64,000 nucleotides of DNA from Candidatus Bathyarchaeota archaeon (GTDB lineage: Archaea; Thermoproteota; Bathyarchaeia; Bathyarchaeales; Bathycorpusculaceae). Shown piece after piece: positions 52,775-61,816 of the stretch; the first letter of the stretch is position 1; each line of letters opens with the position of its first letter. The stretch spans positions 1-64,000 of the forward strand of contig PLTA01000048.1 of NCBI GenBank assembly GCA_003164295.1. Reading direction: 5' to 3'. The notes beneath the pieces are model-generated. The model was not told the DNA's origin. It did no database searches and was given only the letters and a program-made list of their open reading frames with translations. The translations under genes were made by a program, and so were the position numbers.

Positions 52775-52905
52775 TTTATTTTTTTTGGTGAAAATTTGTT
52801 CTTTGTTTTTTGGGTTGCTTTTTTGATTTGGGGTTTGGATTTGTTGCCTGGTAGTCTTCTAAGTTTTTTCCAAGCTGGCAATCGCAAAACAGAAAACCCG
52901 AGGAA
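52775..52905 (-). repeat. Repeat element E (flank, weak array)
   Basis: On the minus strand the sequence CCCCAAATCAAAAAAGCAAC with AAAACAAAGAACAAATTTT matches the flank of elements A and D. The CCTGCAA core is altered to CCAGGCAACAAA. On the plus strand AGAAAACCCG and AGGAAACCCG (52891-52910) may be the last traces of a decamer array. It is a degenerate member. Confidence 0.5.
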
Positions 52906-52996
52906 ACCCGCCTTTAGGACGCCTGCACTATTTTCTGCAATTTGCAAAAGAAAAGTTAGATTAGTTTTTTTATGTTAGAGATGAGATATTTAACAC

Positions 52997-53647
52997 ATGC
53001 CCAATTATTCCAATCAGTCATTCTTGGCAGCTGATGACGAAGAATACGCTATGCTAATCGAGATCAGTGAAGAATTTCATAAACAAAAAATCGACAAAAC
53101 AGCTCGCGAAAAATCTGGAAGTGCAACAGAAATAGTCTTACGCAATCACCTCCTGAAAAAAAACCTTAACCTTTCCATGCTTCCAGACGTCACAATTCAC
53201 GGATCTAAAATCAAAAATGATTTACTTCTCTTAAAAAACGGTGTTGACCCAAACCAAAAAACCTTCCCCGTTGACAATGTAAAAATGGTAATAGAGATTA
53301 AGAACAACGCTGTCGCTGGCAAAACTTTGAAGAACGGAAAGCGAGAAGACCAAAACAAGGTCCTGCGCGCCAAATTCAACGAACTTGAAGGAATTACCAA
53401 CGTGAAGAATTTTGCTGTTATCGTTCTTTCTGAAACGTTACTTCCACCCAGAACTCCTTACAAATGGCGATTCAAAGAAGAAGTGATAAACAAAGAAAAC
53501 TGCAAAGTCTTCACTTTAGTCGCACGCCAATTGTACCCTCCCGGCGGACTCTACATCAAGTCCAACATTGAAGAAATGCTTCAAAAAAACCAGATTAAAA
53601 AAACCGGAGAACTTCAAAAACTAATCAATTACCTCAAATGCTTGTAG
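52997..53647 (+). CDS. Hypothetical protein, possible PD-(D/E)XK nuclease fold
   Basis: A 216-aa soluble protein. The core has GSKIKNDLLLLKNG (~77) followed by VKMVIEIKNNAVAGK (~95-109), a D...E-x-K pattern like the PD-(D/E)XK nuclease superfamily, then FAVIVLSETLLPPR. Similar cores occur in orphan restriction-like proteins. No methyltransferase is nearby. The assignment rests on the motif order only. Confidence 0.5.
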   Translation: MPNYSNQSFLAADDEEYAMLIEISEEFHKQKIDKTAREKSGSATEIVLRNHLLKKNLNLSMLPDVTIHGSKIKNDLLLLKNGVDPNQKTFPVDNVKMVIEIKNNAVAGKTLKNGKREDQNKVLRAKFNELEGITNVKNFAVIVLSETLLPPRTPYKWRFKEEVINKENCKVFTLVARQLYPPGGLYIKSNIEEMLQKNQIKKTGELQKLINYLKCL

Positions 53648-53874
53648 CCGTAAAAAAAGTTTCGTGCCTACTTGTTTCTTTTTTTGTGGAATTTAAATTA
53701 ACCAGATAAAACGTGAAAACGCTTGTATAATGATCTAACTGGGCAGAACTATAAACACGACCGCTCTCTTTTCTGGCGCTCATTTGTTTTACTTCATCGA
53801 CAATGTCTGGAGATGAGTCCAAACTGCTATTGCGTTTGAGTTCCAGATTTTCGTGCTACTTGGGACGATTTCTT

Positions 53875-54903
53875 CTATGGTGTTGGGGTAACCATTTCTT
53901 TGGATTGAGACATGTTTGGTTCAAAGGTCTTGGGAGTGTGCGGTGCACCCAGGTAGGGGAACTCGTTCAATAGGTCAGTGTGCGGTCCGGTCTTATCCCA
54001 TGTCATCTTGCCATTGAACACGGTTAGAAAGACATCTTTCGAATCGTCCGTGGGCGTACGTCCGTTTGCAGGGTACGCCGCACGCTTCTTGGGGTCGTAG
54101 GGCAAAACATCAGGCAATAAGCTCCTGGCCGCTGCCTGTGCCCTCTCAGGAGTGTAGCCACCAGTGTGCTCAAGGACGTGTGCGAACATCGCTACGAATC
54201 TCTCGTCCTGCGCCGGTTCGCCCTCAAGGTAAGCCTCTTTTTCTGCGTCCGTCATAAAAGGTGTCTGAGTGGGCCTTGCTCCGCGGTCGGCTTGCACCCA
54301 GCTGCCGTTAACCATCAAGAGAGACCTATGCCAAAGGTTCAGACTAACTCCGTTGCCAATGTCGCTTACGGGCAACTCTAAGGCTATGCTGCAAACATTC
54401 TTGTCCGCGAAAAAGTCTGTTCCAGTGAACTGCATGTTGTTCTGAGCACCAACCACGTCAAAGAAGAACGGGTCACTGCGCCAGCCAGCAAACAAACGAT
54501 ATTGACCGGACGCAGTTATTCGCGCCTCGCGCCCTATCGAGACGGGTGCTCCCTGGAATATGAGCTGCCCTTCCTCACCTCTGCCGGCGGCTTCGGGCCC
54601 TTCAGCACGCCGCACAGTCGCTGTCCACGCACCAGTGCCACTGTGGAAGAAACGCACTCGATAAGCAATGTCTGCAACCATGTCCCCGTTCGTATCCACC
54701 CTTAGCTCATAAAGTGCCTCAGGTGCAAAGGGTTCGGTGGTTGTCGGTGCAGGTGGATTAAGCCCAAATGAAGGATGCACATTCATAATTACGATTGACT
54801 TGCTGGGATCACCTGATTTTGGAAATGCGAAAAGATCAGTGAGATTCACCCGGGGATCTCCACGGGGAAATCCGAAATTCGGTCCAGAATAATGATGCGT
54901 CAT
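53875..54903 (-). CDS. DUF4331 family protein
   Basis: A DUF4331 family protein of ~342 aa. Typical start MTHHYSGPNFGFPRGDPRVN and the segments LTDLFAFPKSGDPSKSIVIM and VRVDTNGD-like ELRVDTNGDMVADIAYRV fit the family. The Met at 54903 is chosen because conserved sequence begins there, with AGGTTAAG upstream. The gene is clearly GC-richer than its neighbours, and the family is mostly bacterial, so it was probably acquired. The function of the family is unknown; many members are extracellular, but no signal peptide is visible here. Confidence 0.85.
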   Translation of the reverse strand: MTHHYSGPNFGFPRGDPRVNLTDLFAFPKSGDPSKSIVIMNVHPSFGLNPPAPTTTEPFAPEALYELRVDTNGDMVADIAYRVRFFHSGTGAWTATVRRAEGPEAAGRGEEGQLIFQGAPVSIGREARITASGQYRLFAGWRSDPFFFDVVGAQNNMQFTGTDFFADKNVCSIALELPVSDIGNGVSLNLWHRSLLMVNGSWVQADRGARPTQTPFMTDAEKEAYLEGEPAQDERFVAMFAHVLEHTGGYTPERAQAAARSLLPDVLPYDPKKRAAYPANGRTPTDDSKDVFLTVFNGKMTWDKTGPHTDLLNEFPYLGAPHTPKTFEPNMSQSKEMVTPTP

Positions 54904-55160
54904 TTTCTTAACCTGCTTAAAATACTGTTTGACTAGTGAATAATCTGACAAATACAAACTTTTGTGGTTACATTAAGTGGCTACAATGAAAACAATAGGC
55001 TTTGGATATTGCTCCATTTTTCAAGTCAGGCGATATAGCGTTCCAAACCCATTTCATAGATTTCTCCTTGGGGTATTCAACGAGTTTGCAGTGAGATGGC
55101 TTTTCTAGAACTGCAAAATGAATTTAAGGGCTTATGGCATCTGCGTTCTTAGTGATTTTT

Positions 55161-55874
55161 GTGATTTTATTGCGTCAACCTGACTCAATACACATCGCAC
55201 ACGGAAATATCGACAACGGCAGCTTCCGTGGCAGATGACACTTTAGCTTTGATGAATACTATGACGAACGCTTCGTCCAATTTGGTACTCTTAGAGTGTT
55301 CAATGATGATACTTTGTCACCTGGAGCCGTGTGGCCACTTCATCCACATACTCGCCATGAGGTTGTTACCTACGTTGTGGAGGGCGAATTCAGACATGCA
55401 GATCAGAATGGCAAGAGCGGCGTTCTCAAGAAGGGCTGGGTCCAACACACCACAATCGGACGGGGAATGTGGCACAGCGAAATCAACAACTTGCCTGATA
55501 AACCGATGAGATTTATCCAGATGTGGTTTCTCCCATGGGAGCCCAACGCTGAGCCGTCTGTTGAGCAAAGGCCTGTGGAAAAAGAGCAACGTACAAACAA
55601 ATGGCTTCCACTTGTATCGAACGATGTGTCTTCAGCGTTAAGTATAAAGTCAGATGCAGAAGTGCACTCGTGTTTTCTGCAGGCAAATAAAACTTTTTCA
55701 CATAAAGTAAAGGCAGACTGGGGCTGTTACCTTCACATACTAGAAGGCAATACAGTGCAGCTAAATGGCAAAACGCTTCCAGTTCTTGGCGCTGCCATGG
55801 TCCGCGACGAAAGAGAGTTAATCGTTACTGCTAACGGCGAAGCAGAACTTTTGCTTGTGTCCGTTCTGCTTTGA
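55161..55874 (+). pseudogene. Pirin-like cupin protein with in-frame TGA
   Basis: The frame holds a pirin-like bicupin: HFSFDEYYDERFVQFGTLRV, FNDDTLSPGAVWPLHPHTRH (metal His), EVVTYVVEGEFRHAD and a second cupin (FSHKVKADWGCYLHILEGN). A TGA at 55236-55238 falls in GR-stop-HFSF, where pirins commonly have Trp or Phe before HFSF, so TGG to TGA is likely. Translation could restart only at the Met at 55296, which would lose the first ~45 residues of the cupin. Pirins are non-heme iron proteins with varied roles, quercetinase-like activity among them. Confidence 0.75.
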
Positions 55875-56030
55875 GCGATTGCTCGCCTTAAATTCGCGGG
55901 AAGTAGAACCGACTCACACTTAGATCAACAGAGAAATCAAAAGACCTATCTCATCAATCCAAAGATCAGGTTCATCCCCAAAAAATTTTTCGCTAATTTA
56001 CCTTGCTTGTTTTCTATATATTGTGGGTTT

Positions 56031-56054
56031 GGAAATATAGGTCATATATTTTTT
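56031..56054 (+). promoter_or_regulatory. Conserved GGAAATAT promoter element, copy 1
   Basis: GGAAATATAGGTCATATATT is shared, with few changes, with 57678 (GGAAATATGGCTTATATG) and 60376 (TGAAATATGATTTATATG). Each precedes a small gene or a gene remnant. It probably includes BRE/TATA sequence. Confidence 0.5.
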
Positions 56055-56060
56055 TGAAAC

Positions 56061-56342
56061 ATGGTATTTAAGGCGTAAAACTTTACAGATAAAAAATCAA
56101 CTCGCTCTCGTCGAAAAAATGAAACAATCAAATGTGAGTGCGGTACAGAAATCACGGTTATGCCTACTGTACGTTCTATGAGCGAAGCCATAGAGATGCA
56201 TGTCAGTACACATATGGGGAAGACGAAAAATTCCGTTGAAGAAGAAATAGAAGCTGACCGCCTTCGAGATGCTTTAATCGAGCAATTCTTTAACCTCATT
56301 TTAAGAAAAATAAGTGATTCAGAAAAGGAAGAAAAGTTCTGA
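56061..56342 (+). pseudogene. Interrupted small zinc-finger-like protein
   Basis: The frame from ATG 56061 meets a TAA at 56076 and then continues KSTRSRRKNETIKCECGTE...MSEAIEMHVSTHMGK...EIEADRLRDALIEQF to 56342. It is a paralog of the protein at 57732 (CECGAE...MDQAIEAHIAAVHM...EAERVRDALTEQV), with CxC plus HxxxH as likely zinc ligands. The only downstream start (56160) would lose the Cys pair. It is therefore probably a decayed copy. Confidence 0.55.
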
Positions 56343-56930
56343 GAGGCATTCAAAATAAAATTGATGCACAGTAAAATTTAGTTTTTTAGAGGTGTCTTCT
56401 GGGCGTGTATCTGCCGAAGAGATTTGTTTATTTGATTAAGTTTCTTTTAGTTTAGTGTTTGTGCAATAATTGGTTCGTGGGCGTTTGCTTTTGGCTGATT
56501 TAGCTGGCTTAAGCATTTAATGCTCCAACCAACCGTGAACATAATAATGATGAAGGGTAATAGTAGGGTTACTTTGAGTTTGTTTGGTTTGTTTTTATGG
56601 ACTGGTTTCATCAGTTGAAGCCTGCCATGATGTGGTTACTTAATTCTTAATATATAAGCTTTGTTAATTGTCCTCTGTGATCATAATTCTTGTAATTGAT
56701 GCTTCTAACCGGAGGACGAGCCTGTGAATTTCTTTTGTTACTCTTTCTTCCTGAAATACACTTGCCATTTAGAAAGAATGTTTGTTTTCTTAACTTTTGG
56801 TCTGCAATTTTTTTGATTTGAAATAGACTCAAACTGCATATTTTAATGTAAAAAAATGAAAATTGAGTTGAATTTTATATGCAAACTTATAAGCAGTTAC
56901 CTCTTAAACTCAAGCGGAGAAAGGAAAATA

Positions 56931-57392
56931 ATGCCTACTAAAAAAATGGCTGTGCTAGTACTAATTTGCATTTTTGCTATAGCTTCAGCGGCAAGCGTAG
57001 TAGCTATCGCTGGAACCGCAACCGAAGTATCAATTAGGGCAACAAATACACTCAGGGGCCATTCCCTCAATCAATTTAACCCCGGGACAACAATATACAT
57101 TTGCTGGAGCGCATCCCCAAGCGAGGCAACCGTAGACATTAGCATAACAGACATGCATGGCAACATCATAAGCAGCGTACCAATGGCCCAACGAACCAGC
57201 AACCCGATAGCAGTAACAAACCTCCCACCAGGCAATTACCTCATTAATGCCTGATGGAACATAACAGCAATCGCAATATCATCAATAATGGTTTTGCCTG
57301 AAAGCGCTTTTGGAGCTATTGCCGTTTTAGGCGCAGGTTTAGCAGCATTTGGCACAATTCGATTTGTCAAGATGAAGCGCAACAAAGCTTGA
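56931..57392 (+). pseudogene. Secreted anchored protein with in-frame TGA
   Basis: From ATG 56931 (GGAGAAAGG upstream) a signal peptide (MAVLVLICIFAIASAASVVA) is followed by a beta-sandwich-like domain (FNPGTTIYICWSASPSEATV, VTNLPPGNYLINA). A TGA at 57252 interrupts it, and the same frame goes on with WNITAIAISSI, then PESAFGAIAVLGAGLAAFG and a basic tail (KMKRNKA), a typical C-terminal anchor. Without the TGA it would be a 153-aa anchored surface protein. Trp (TGG) is likely at the stop position. The shorter 107-aa form would be a soluble secreted product. Confidence 0.65.
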
Positions 57393-57677
57393 GCATCTGA
57401 AACATTTCAAGATTTTCCTTTTTTAAACATCAATCTTTTTAATGAAACGTTTTAAAAGCTCGTTTTCCCAGAGATTTGGAAAAATCGCCATCTCTTTGAT
57501 TGAATCTCGAGCAAATGATAGTTATTTTCAATATGACTTAGAGTAGTTGTTTAGAAAATTTAATCCGTTTTGAAAAGATAAAAATGAAAGAAAAAAACAA
57601 TAGTCTTTTGCTTCTGATGATGTTCCTCATTAATGAATAGAACGTTTATGTAGTTTTTTCTAGAAATATTCCTGTTT

Positions 57678-57731
57678 GGAAATATGGCTTATATGTTTTT
57701 TTATTTGTGCTTGTTTAAGAGATGAAGAGAC
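57678..57731 (+). promoter_or_regulatory. Conserved GGAAATAT promoter element, copy 2
   Basis: GGAAATATGGCTTATATG (57678-57695) followed by T-rich sequence and CTTGTTTAAGAGA, similar to the other copies at 56031 and 60376. It lies just before the zinc-finger-like gene at 57732. Confidence 0.5.
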
Positions 57732-58061
57732 GTGCCGAAGAATGAGGTAAACTTCAATGCTTCTTTTGAGGAGAAAGACGAAAAGAAGCTTAAAGCATTG
57801 ACGAATAGAAAATTAATCCGCTCTCATCAAGGTAAGAATACAGTTACGTGTGAGTGCGGCGCGGAAATTTTGTTGCTGCCTGATGTGAAGGCAATGGATC
57901 AAGCTATAGAGGCTCACATAGCTGCGGTGCATATGCAGAAGTCGAAAGATTCTAAGTGTGGAACTATGGAAGCTGAACGTGTTCGAGACGCCTTAACGGA
58001 GCAGGTTTTATGTAAAGCCAGCAAATCGGAAAATGAGAGATCTCATAAAGAGGGGAATTAA
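57732..58061 (+). CDS. Small zinc-finger-like protein
   Basis: A 109-aa soluble protein starting at GTG 57732. It has TCECGAEILLLPDVKAMDQA then IEAHIAAVHMQK, so C-x-C followed by H-x4-H, a C2H2-like zinc site. The C-terminal half is charged (MEAERVRDALTEQVL). A decayed paralog stands at 56061. It is followed by a 34-aa frame and a winged-helix gene, which may form an operon. The function is unknown; nucleic-acid or protein binding is possible. Confidence 0.6.
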   Translation: MPKNEVNFNASFEEKDEKKLKALTNRKLIRSHQGKNTVTCECGAEILLLPDVKAMDQAIEAHIAAVHMQKSKDSKCGTMEAERVRDALTEQVLCKASKSENERSHKEGN

Positions 58062-58093
58062 TCCTGAAGCGCAGCGAGGGAGAGTGTTGGGAG

Positions 58094-58198
58094 ATGCCTG
58101 AAGAAGTTGGAGATAAAATGACGTTTGTTGTGATGATGCAAAAGCTCGCTATGGCTTCCACTATTCCTGGTCTAGGTGGGCTTTCTGGGTTTAGCTGA
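58094..58198 (+). CDS. Very small open frame between two regulators
   Basis: A 34-codon frame (MPEEVGDKMTFVVMMQKLAM then ASTIPGLGGLSGFS) directly after GGGAG. It overlaps the start of the next gene by 23 bp. It may be a real microprotein or the remnant of a gene. Low support. Confidence 0.3.
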   Translation: MPEEVGDKMTFVVMMQKLAMASTIPGLGGLSGFS

Positions 58199-58478
58199 GA
58201 AGGAGAATGATCACGTGCGGAAACGCGGTTGGGGAACTATTACTATCGATATTTTAGAGGCAGCTTTAAGTCCTCAGAAAAAGACTAGAATAATGTATAA
58301 AGCTAATTTGAATTATGATCGGTTTGACCGGTATTTTGTTGATCTTGTGAAAAAAGGCTTCTTAGTTGAGGCGTCTGATCCTTATGGGAAGCCGGAGTAT
58401 AAGATTTCTGAGCGGGGTAAAATTTTTTTAGATGCTCTTAGAAAGGCTCAAGATATTGCGGAAGGCGCAGAATATTAA
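58176..58478 (+). CDS. HTH_45-type winged-helix regulator
   Basis: A 100-aa winged-helix protein. RGWGTITIDILEAALSPQKK and TRIMYKANLNYDRFDRYFVD are diagnostic for the archaeal HTH_45-type family, followed by LVKKGFLVE and the wing YKISERGKIFLDALRKAQ. The start is GTG 58176 or GTG 58215. It is probably a transcription regulator. A second member lies at 59611. Confidence 0.85.
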   Translation: MGFLGLAEKENDHVRKRGWGTITIDILEAALSPQKKTRIMYKANLNYDRFDRYFVDLVKKGFLVEASDPYGKPEYKISERGKIFLDALRKAQDIAEGAEY

Positions 58479-58682
58479 AGGTTTATGACTGTCGTCTAGA
58501 TTTTGCCGTTTATTCTCAGGGTTACTTCGAATCAATCTTGTTAGCGTTTGGATTAGCGTGGATTGATATTTTCTGATTTTTCTAGTTAAATGTTAACTGT
58601 GGCGTCTATGTTTTTGGTTCAGTTTGGGGTTTCTTTTTTTACCTGGGATTAGTTCTTTCCATTCGGGTTTAATCTTGATTCT

Positions 58683-58836
58683 TTAGGTTTTTTCGTATTC
58701 GATTATGCCTTGTTTGGCGAGAAACCGTGAGAATCTAGTGAGTTTTGTCTACTGGAATTTTGATTTGGTCTGCTAATTCAGGTATGTTGTGCCATTCTCC
58801 GTCTATTATGATGGAAAAGAAATTTTCTATATCCAT
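58683..58836 (-). pseudogene. Frameshifted small winged-helix protein
   Basis: On the minus strand ATG 58836 gives MDIENFFSIIIDGEWHNIPE then LADQIKIPVDK, which runs into a stop; the +1 frame continues LTRFSRFLAKQGIIEYEKT to 58683. Joined, they form a ~51-aa helix-turn-helix protein of a kind frequent in these archaea. The shift lies at GACAAAACTC (~58740), an A-run. Confidence 0.5.
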
Positions 58837-59105
58837 TGTTCTTCTGATTAATGTATCTGTAATTTGTATTTAAGGCAACTATAACCAGTGGTAGCGATTC
58901 GATTAGTTTGGTGTTCTGTATTTTTTGATTAATATTTATAGAAAACTTAAATAGAGTATTAGTATTTTCAGCCTGTAACATTATGGCTCTTTAAACACTA
59001 TCAGAGAGCCTTGCTTTGGGTCCTTGGTAGCTTATAACAGTTGTAGTGTTAATTATGGCCTGCTAATTTCAAGGAGAATTCTTTGAGTAGGCTGATCTCG
59101 GATTC

Positions 59106-59372
59106 TTGATTGCTTTTCTGCTCCGGTCACGGGGGGATAATTTAGTGTTAACTTTGGATGAAAAACTTCAGCGTGCGCAGGTAGATGATATCAAGAAAGA
59201 GTGGCGGTTGCTTTGGAGTTGCCGTATCGACGATAAGGTTCGCGGCGAGGGCTCAGCGAGCCAGAGTTTCCCGTTGTTGTTTGTTGAACAGGGTACCATC
59301 ATCAAAGCTACACGGAATTTTAAGCCACTTGACCTGAAGGAAATTTTGCGGTCACAAAAAGTGCAGACGTAG
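59106..59372 (+). CDS. Hypothetical protein
   Basis: An 88-aa frame starting with ATT/TTG-type codons near 59106. It contains LTLDEKLQRAQVDDIKKEWR and PLLFVEQGTIIKATRNFKPL. No family is recognised. It stands alone in a region of decayed genes, so it may be a fragment. Confidence 0.3.
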   Translation: MIAFLLRSRGDNLVLTLDEKLQRAQVDDIKKEWRLLWSCRIDDKVRGEGSASQSFPLLFVEQGTIIKATRNFKPLDLKEILRSQKVQT

Positions 59373-59610
59373 AACAGGTTTTGGGACGTTGCCCATCAGT
59401 TGGCGGATACACGAAATTCTCCAAGGAAGTTTTGAATAAGCAGGTTCGCAGTCGAAGATTTTCAGAAGAATTACCGAAACGAAAGTTGGAGACGAATATG
59501 CAGCGAAAGCATTCTCGTAGTGGTTGGCTTCATCTGTAGTTAAGAGACAGTATTAGGTTTTCGGAAATTTCTTCTCTATTCTGCCTATTTCTCTTGTTTT
59601 TCAAAATAAT

Positions 59611-59961
59611 GTGGAAGTGCTTATTGCATTGTTTTTTAGTGGACATAATAAAACCAAAAATCGGGGCAAATTGGATATTGTGCGTGAGATACTAAATATT
59701 GCGTCGGTTAAGGCGCGGAAAACGCGCATTATGTATCAGGCCAACTTGAGTTTTGTCCAGCTTGAACGGTACCTTCAAAATTTATTGGAAAACGGGTTGA
59801 TCGAGTTTTTTGATGGTGCTTTTTATTTGACTACTCCGCATGGGAAAGAGTTTCTTCTAATGCACTCTAAATATCTTATGCTGCGTCAGCGACTGAGCGA
59901 GGAAGTGGCGGAGACTGAGAAGAGCAGGCTACAGCTTGAAAGCATGTGTTTTAAAAAATAA
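59611..59961 (+). CDS. HTH_45-type winged-helix regulator, second copy
   Basis: A 116-aa paralog of the protein at 58176: RGKLDIVREILNIASVKARK, TRIMYQANLSFVQLERYLQN, LLENGLIEF and FYLTTPHGKEFLLMHSKYLM. A C-terminal helix of ~35 residues may mediate dimerisation. The start is uncertain (GTG 59611 is suggested, but ATG or TTG codons nearby are possible; conserved sequence begins at RGKLD). It is probably a transcription regulator. Confidence 0.78.
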   Translation: MEVLIALFFSGHNKTKNRGKLDIVREILNIASVKARKTRIMYQANLSFVQLERYLQNLLENGLIEFFDGAFYLTTPHGKEFLLMHSKYLMLRQRLSEEVAETEKSRLQLESMCFKK

Positions 59962-60262
59962 GAAACAGTTTAACCATAGCTTTAGATAGCAAGTGTGCGT
60001 AGGCTTGGTGTTTATCCGCCCGAACCGCAGTACGCAACCTAACCCGAAAAGTTACTGAACAAATATTTTTTTTATCTTTTATTTCTTCAATATTTTTGCT
60101 ACAATCGGGACATTTTCTTTCAATTCCCCAATTGCAATCCCAACCACGTTCATTAAAATTGATGGCTAACCGACTCTTATACTTCATTGAACATTTAATA
60201 TCTACTTTCGGAAAGATCAGGTCTTCTCTTATAATGCATTTTTTATCTGATGCAATTAGCAA
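59951..60262 (-). CDS. Possible small Cys-containing protein
   Basis: A 103-aa frame with WDCNWGIERKCPDCSKNIEE in the middle, a possible zinc-binding segment. The opposite strand also has an open frame (60096-60362) with a hydrophobic end. Neither has a good ribosome binding site, and I cannot decide which is real, if any. Confidence 0.25.
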   Translation of the reverse strand: MLIASDKKCIIREDLIFPKVDIKCSMKYKSRLAINFNERGWDCNWGIERKCPDCSKNIEEIKDKKNICSVTFRVRLRTAVRADKHQAYAHLLSKAMVKLFLIF

Positions 60263-61105
60263 TCACTATGAACTTTTTTTAAAAAATGTCCCAATAATCT
60301 TAAGGTTAATGAACATTTTTATTCTTGGTGGCGCGCTTTTGTTGATGTTTCGTTTTTTATAATATATTACGGTTATGAAATATGATTTATATGATTTCTT
60401 TAGGCTTGCTTCGTTTAAGGAGCGAGAAAGTTGGTTGAAGATAGCGCGTTAATATTATTTTTTGGGATACAGAGGTGTTCTTCGTCGGGTATATAGTGGC
60501 CCAGAGTTTCCTTCTTCATGTCCACTTTCGTCAGAAAGGGATTTGATAGAGTTTCCTCTTAGTTTCGATTAATCTTTTGTCTTAAGTTTACAAATAAACA
60601 ACGGGTAGCAAACTGCTTTAATCTATAGTCAAAATACTTTCTGGTCCACCATTTACCTTTAGCCTTTGTATGAATATAGTGTTTTCCTTTCAAAATTGCG
60701 TGAATTGTGAAATCTCCTGACTTTTTCAGTTTCTAGTAATGCGCTTTCAGGAAATAATTCGCAGATTAATACTTTGCAATTAAATAGTGTCCCTTTTAAT
60801 GTAAACACGTTCGTCATCTGGACTTGGACAGACTACATTCAAATAGCAAATATTTTTTGAATTATGAATTTATAATGAGCAGACAGGATTGGTTGAATTT
60901 AACAATAGCTACGTAGATCTCCAGCTTAACTTAACAGAGATCTCATAATCATTAAACGAGTTTTTTGGTTTAAAATTTTTGATGATTCTATAAAAAATTA
61001 TTTCTAAATGCTCTTCAGAGCTCTGAAAGGAAAGTTTGTAGAAACACAGATGAAAATTGCTAATTAGTAAATCAGAAAGGAGGAAAACGGATAGCCAAAA
61101 ATAAT
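60263..61105. other. Long intergenic region with remnant promoter
   Basis: About 840 bp without a convincing gene. TGAAATATGATTTATATG (60376-60393) repeats the promoter element of 56031 and 57678, followed by CTTGCTTCGTTTAAGGAGCG, which resembles the leader at 57710. After a short frame the signal ends, so this is likely the remnant of a deleted family member. The rest is AT-rich. GGAGG at ~61079 precedes the GT2 gene. Confidence 0.45.
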
Positions 61106-61816
61106 ATGATAAAAGTAGCGGGTATACCCGCCCTTAATGCTGCTGAAACGATAGGGCCTGTAATTCGTCGTGCAAGGTTATACGTGGACTTTGTGATTGT
61201 CGTGGATGATGGATCGATCGATGAGACCGCAAGTGTGTCCTTCCAGGCGGGTGCCATTGTTGTAAAGCATAAAAATAACCTGGGCTATGGAGCAGCACTG
61301 AGAAGTGTATTTTTGGCGGCAAAAAAAATTGGCGCTGAAGTCTTAGTTATCATAGATTCGGATGGGCAGCATAATCCTGATGAAATCCCGACTGTTCTTA
61401 AACCAGTTGTGTCAAGAACAGCTGATATCTCGATTGGTTCAAGATTTTTAAATAATGACCGTAAAGTTCCCATTTATCGTGTTTTTGGCATAAAACTCTT
61501 AAACTTAGCTACGGTTTTTCTGGGAGCTAATGTTAGTGATTCCCAGAGTGGGTTTAGGGCATACTCGAAAGCTGCAATTAACCAGGTTAGACCCTCAATA
61601 AATGGAATGGCCGCAGGATCGGAAATTCTGATTCGAGCTAGTTATGCCGGATTGCAAATAGCGGAAGTACCAATAAGCTGTACATACGATTCAAACAGCT
61701 CGTCGCAAAACTCAATTTTACATGGATTGAGTGTTCTTCGTGCACTTTTTATTTATAGCATATCAGATCATGAGAACGAGTCAAATGAGCTCTTGGATAA
61801 TTCACAAAAATTATAA
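61106..61816 (+). CDS. GT2 family glycosyltransferase (DPM1-like)
   Basis: A 236-aa GT-A fold glycosyltransferase of the dolichol-phosphate sugar synthase type. Motifs: AGIPALNAAETIGPV, VIVVDDGSIDET, the DXD-type IIDSDGQHNPDEI, and SDSQSGFRAYSKAAI. There is no membrane domain. It would transfer a sugar from a nucleotide donor, often to a polyprenyl phosphate. The start ATG at 61106 lies ~20 nt after GGAGG, longer than usual; an upstream start would add ~6 residues. It is the first gene of a likely polysaccharide or glycosylation locus that continues beyond the window. Confidence 0.9.
   Translation: MIKVAGIPALNAAETIGPVIRRARLYVDFVIVVDDGSIDETASVSFQAGAIVVKHKNNLGYGAALRSVFLAAKKIGAEVLVIIDSDGQHNPDEIPTVLKPVVSRTADISIGSRFLNNDRKVPIYRVFGIKLLNLATVFLGANVSDSQSGFRAYSKAAINQVRPSINGMAAGSEILIRASYAGLQIAEVPISCTYDSNSSSQNSILHGLSVLRALFIYSISDHENESNELLDNSQKL

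Noticed and set aside
55236..57254. TGA read as tryptophan or selenocysteine across the genome
   Set aside because: Several intact genes end with TGA (for example at 9921 and 42166), and the two affected positions suit Trp rather than selenocysteine. Local mutation or sequence error is simpler.
60096..60362. 88-aa plus-strand frame ending in a hydrophobic segment
   Set aside because: It overlaps another frame on the opposite strand, starts without a ribosome binding site and lies in a region of remnants.
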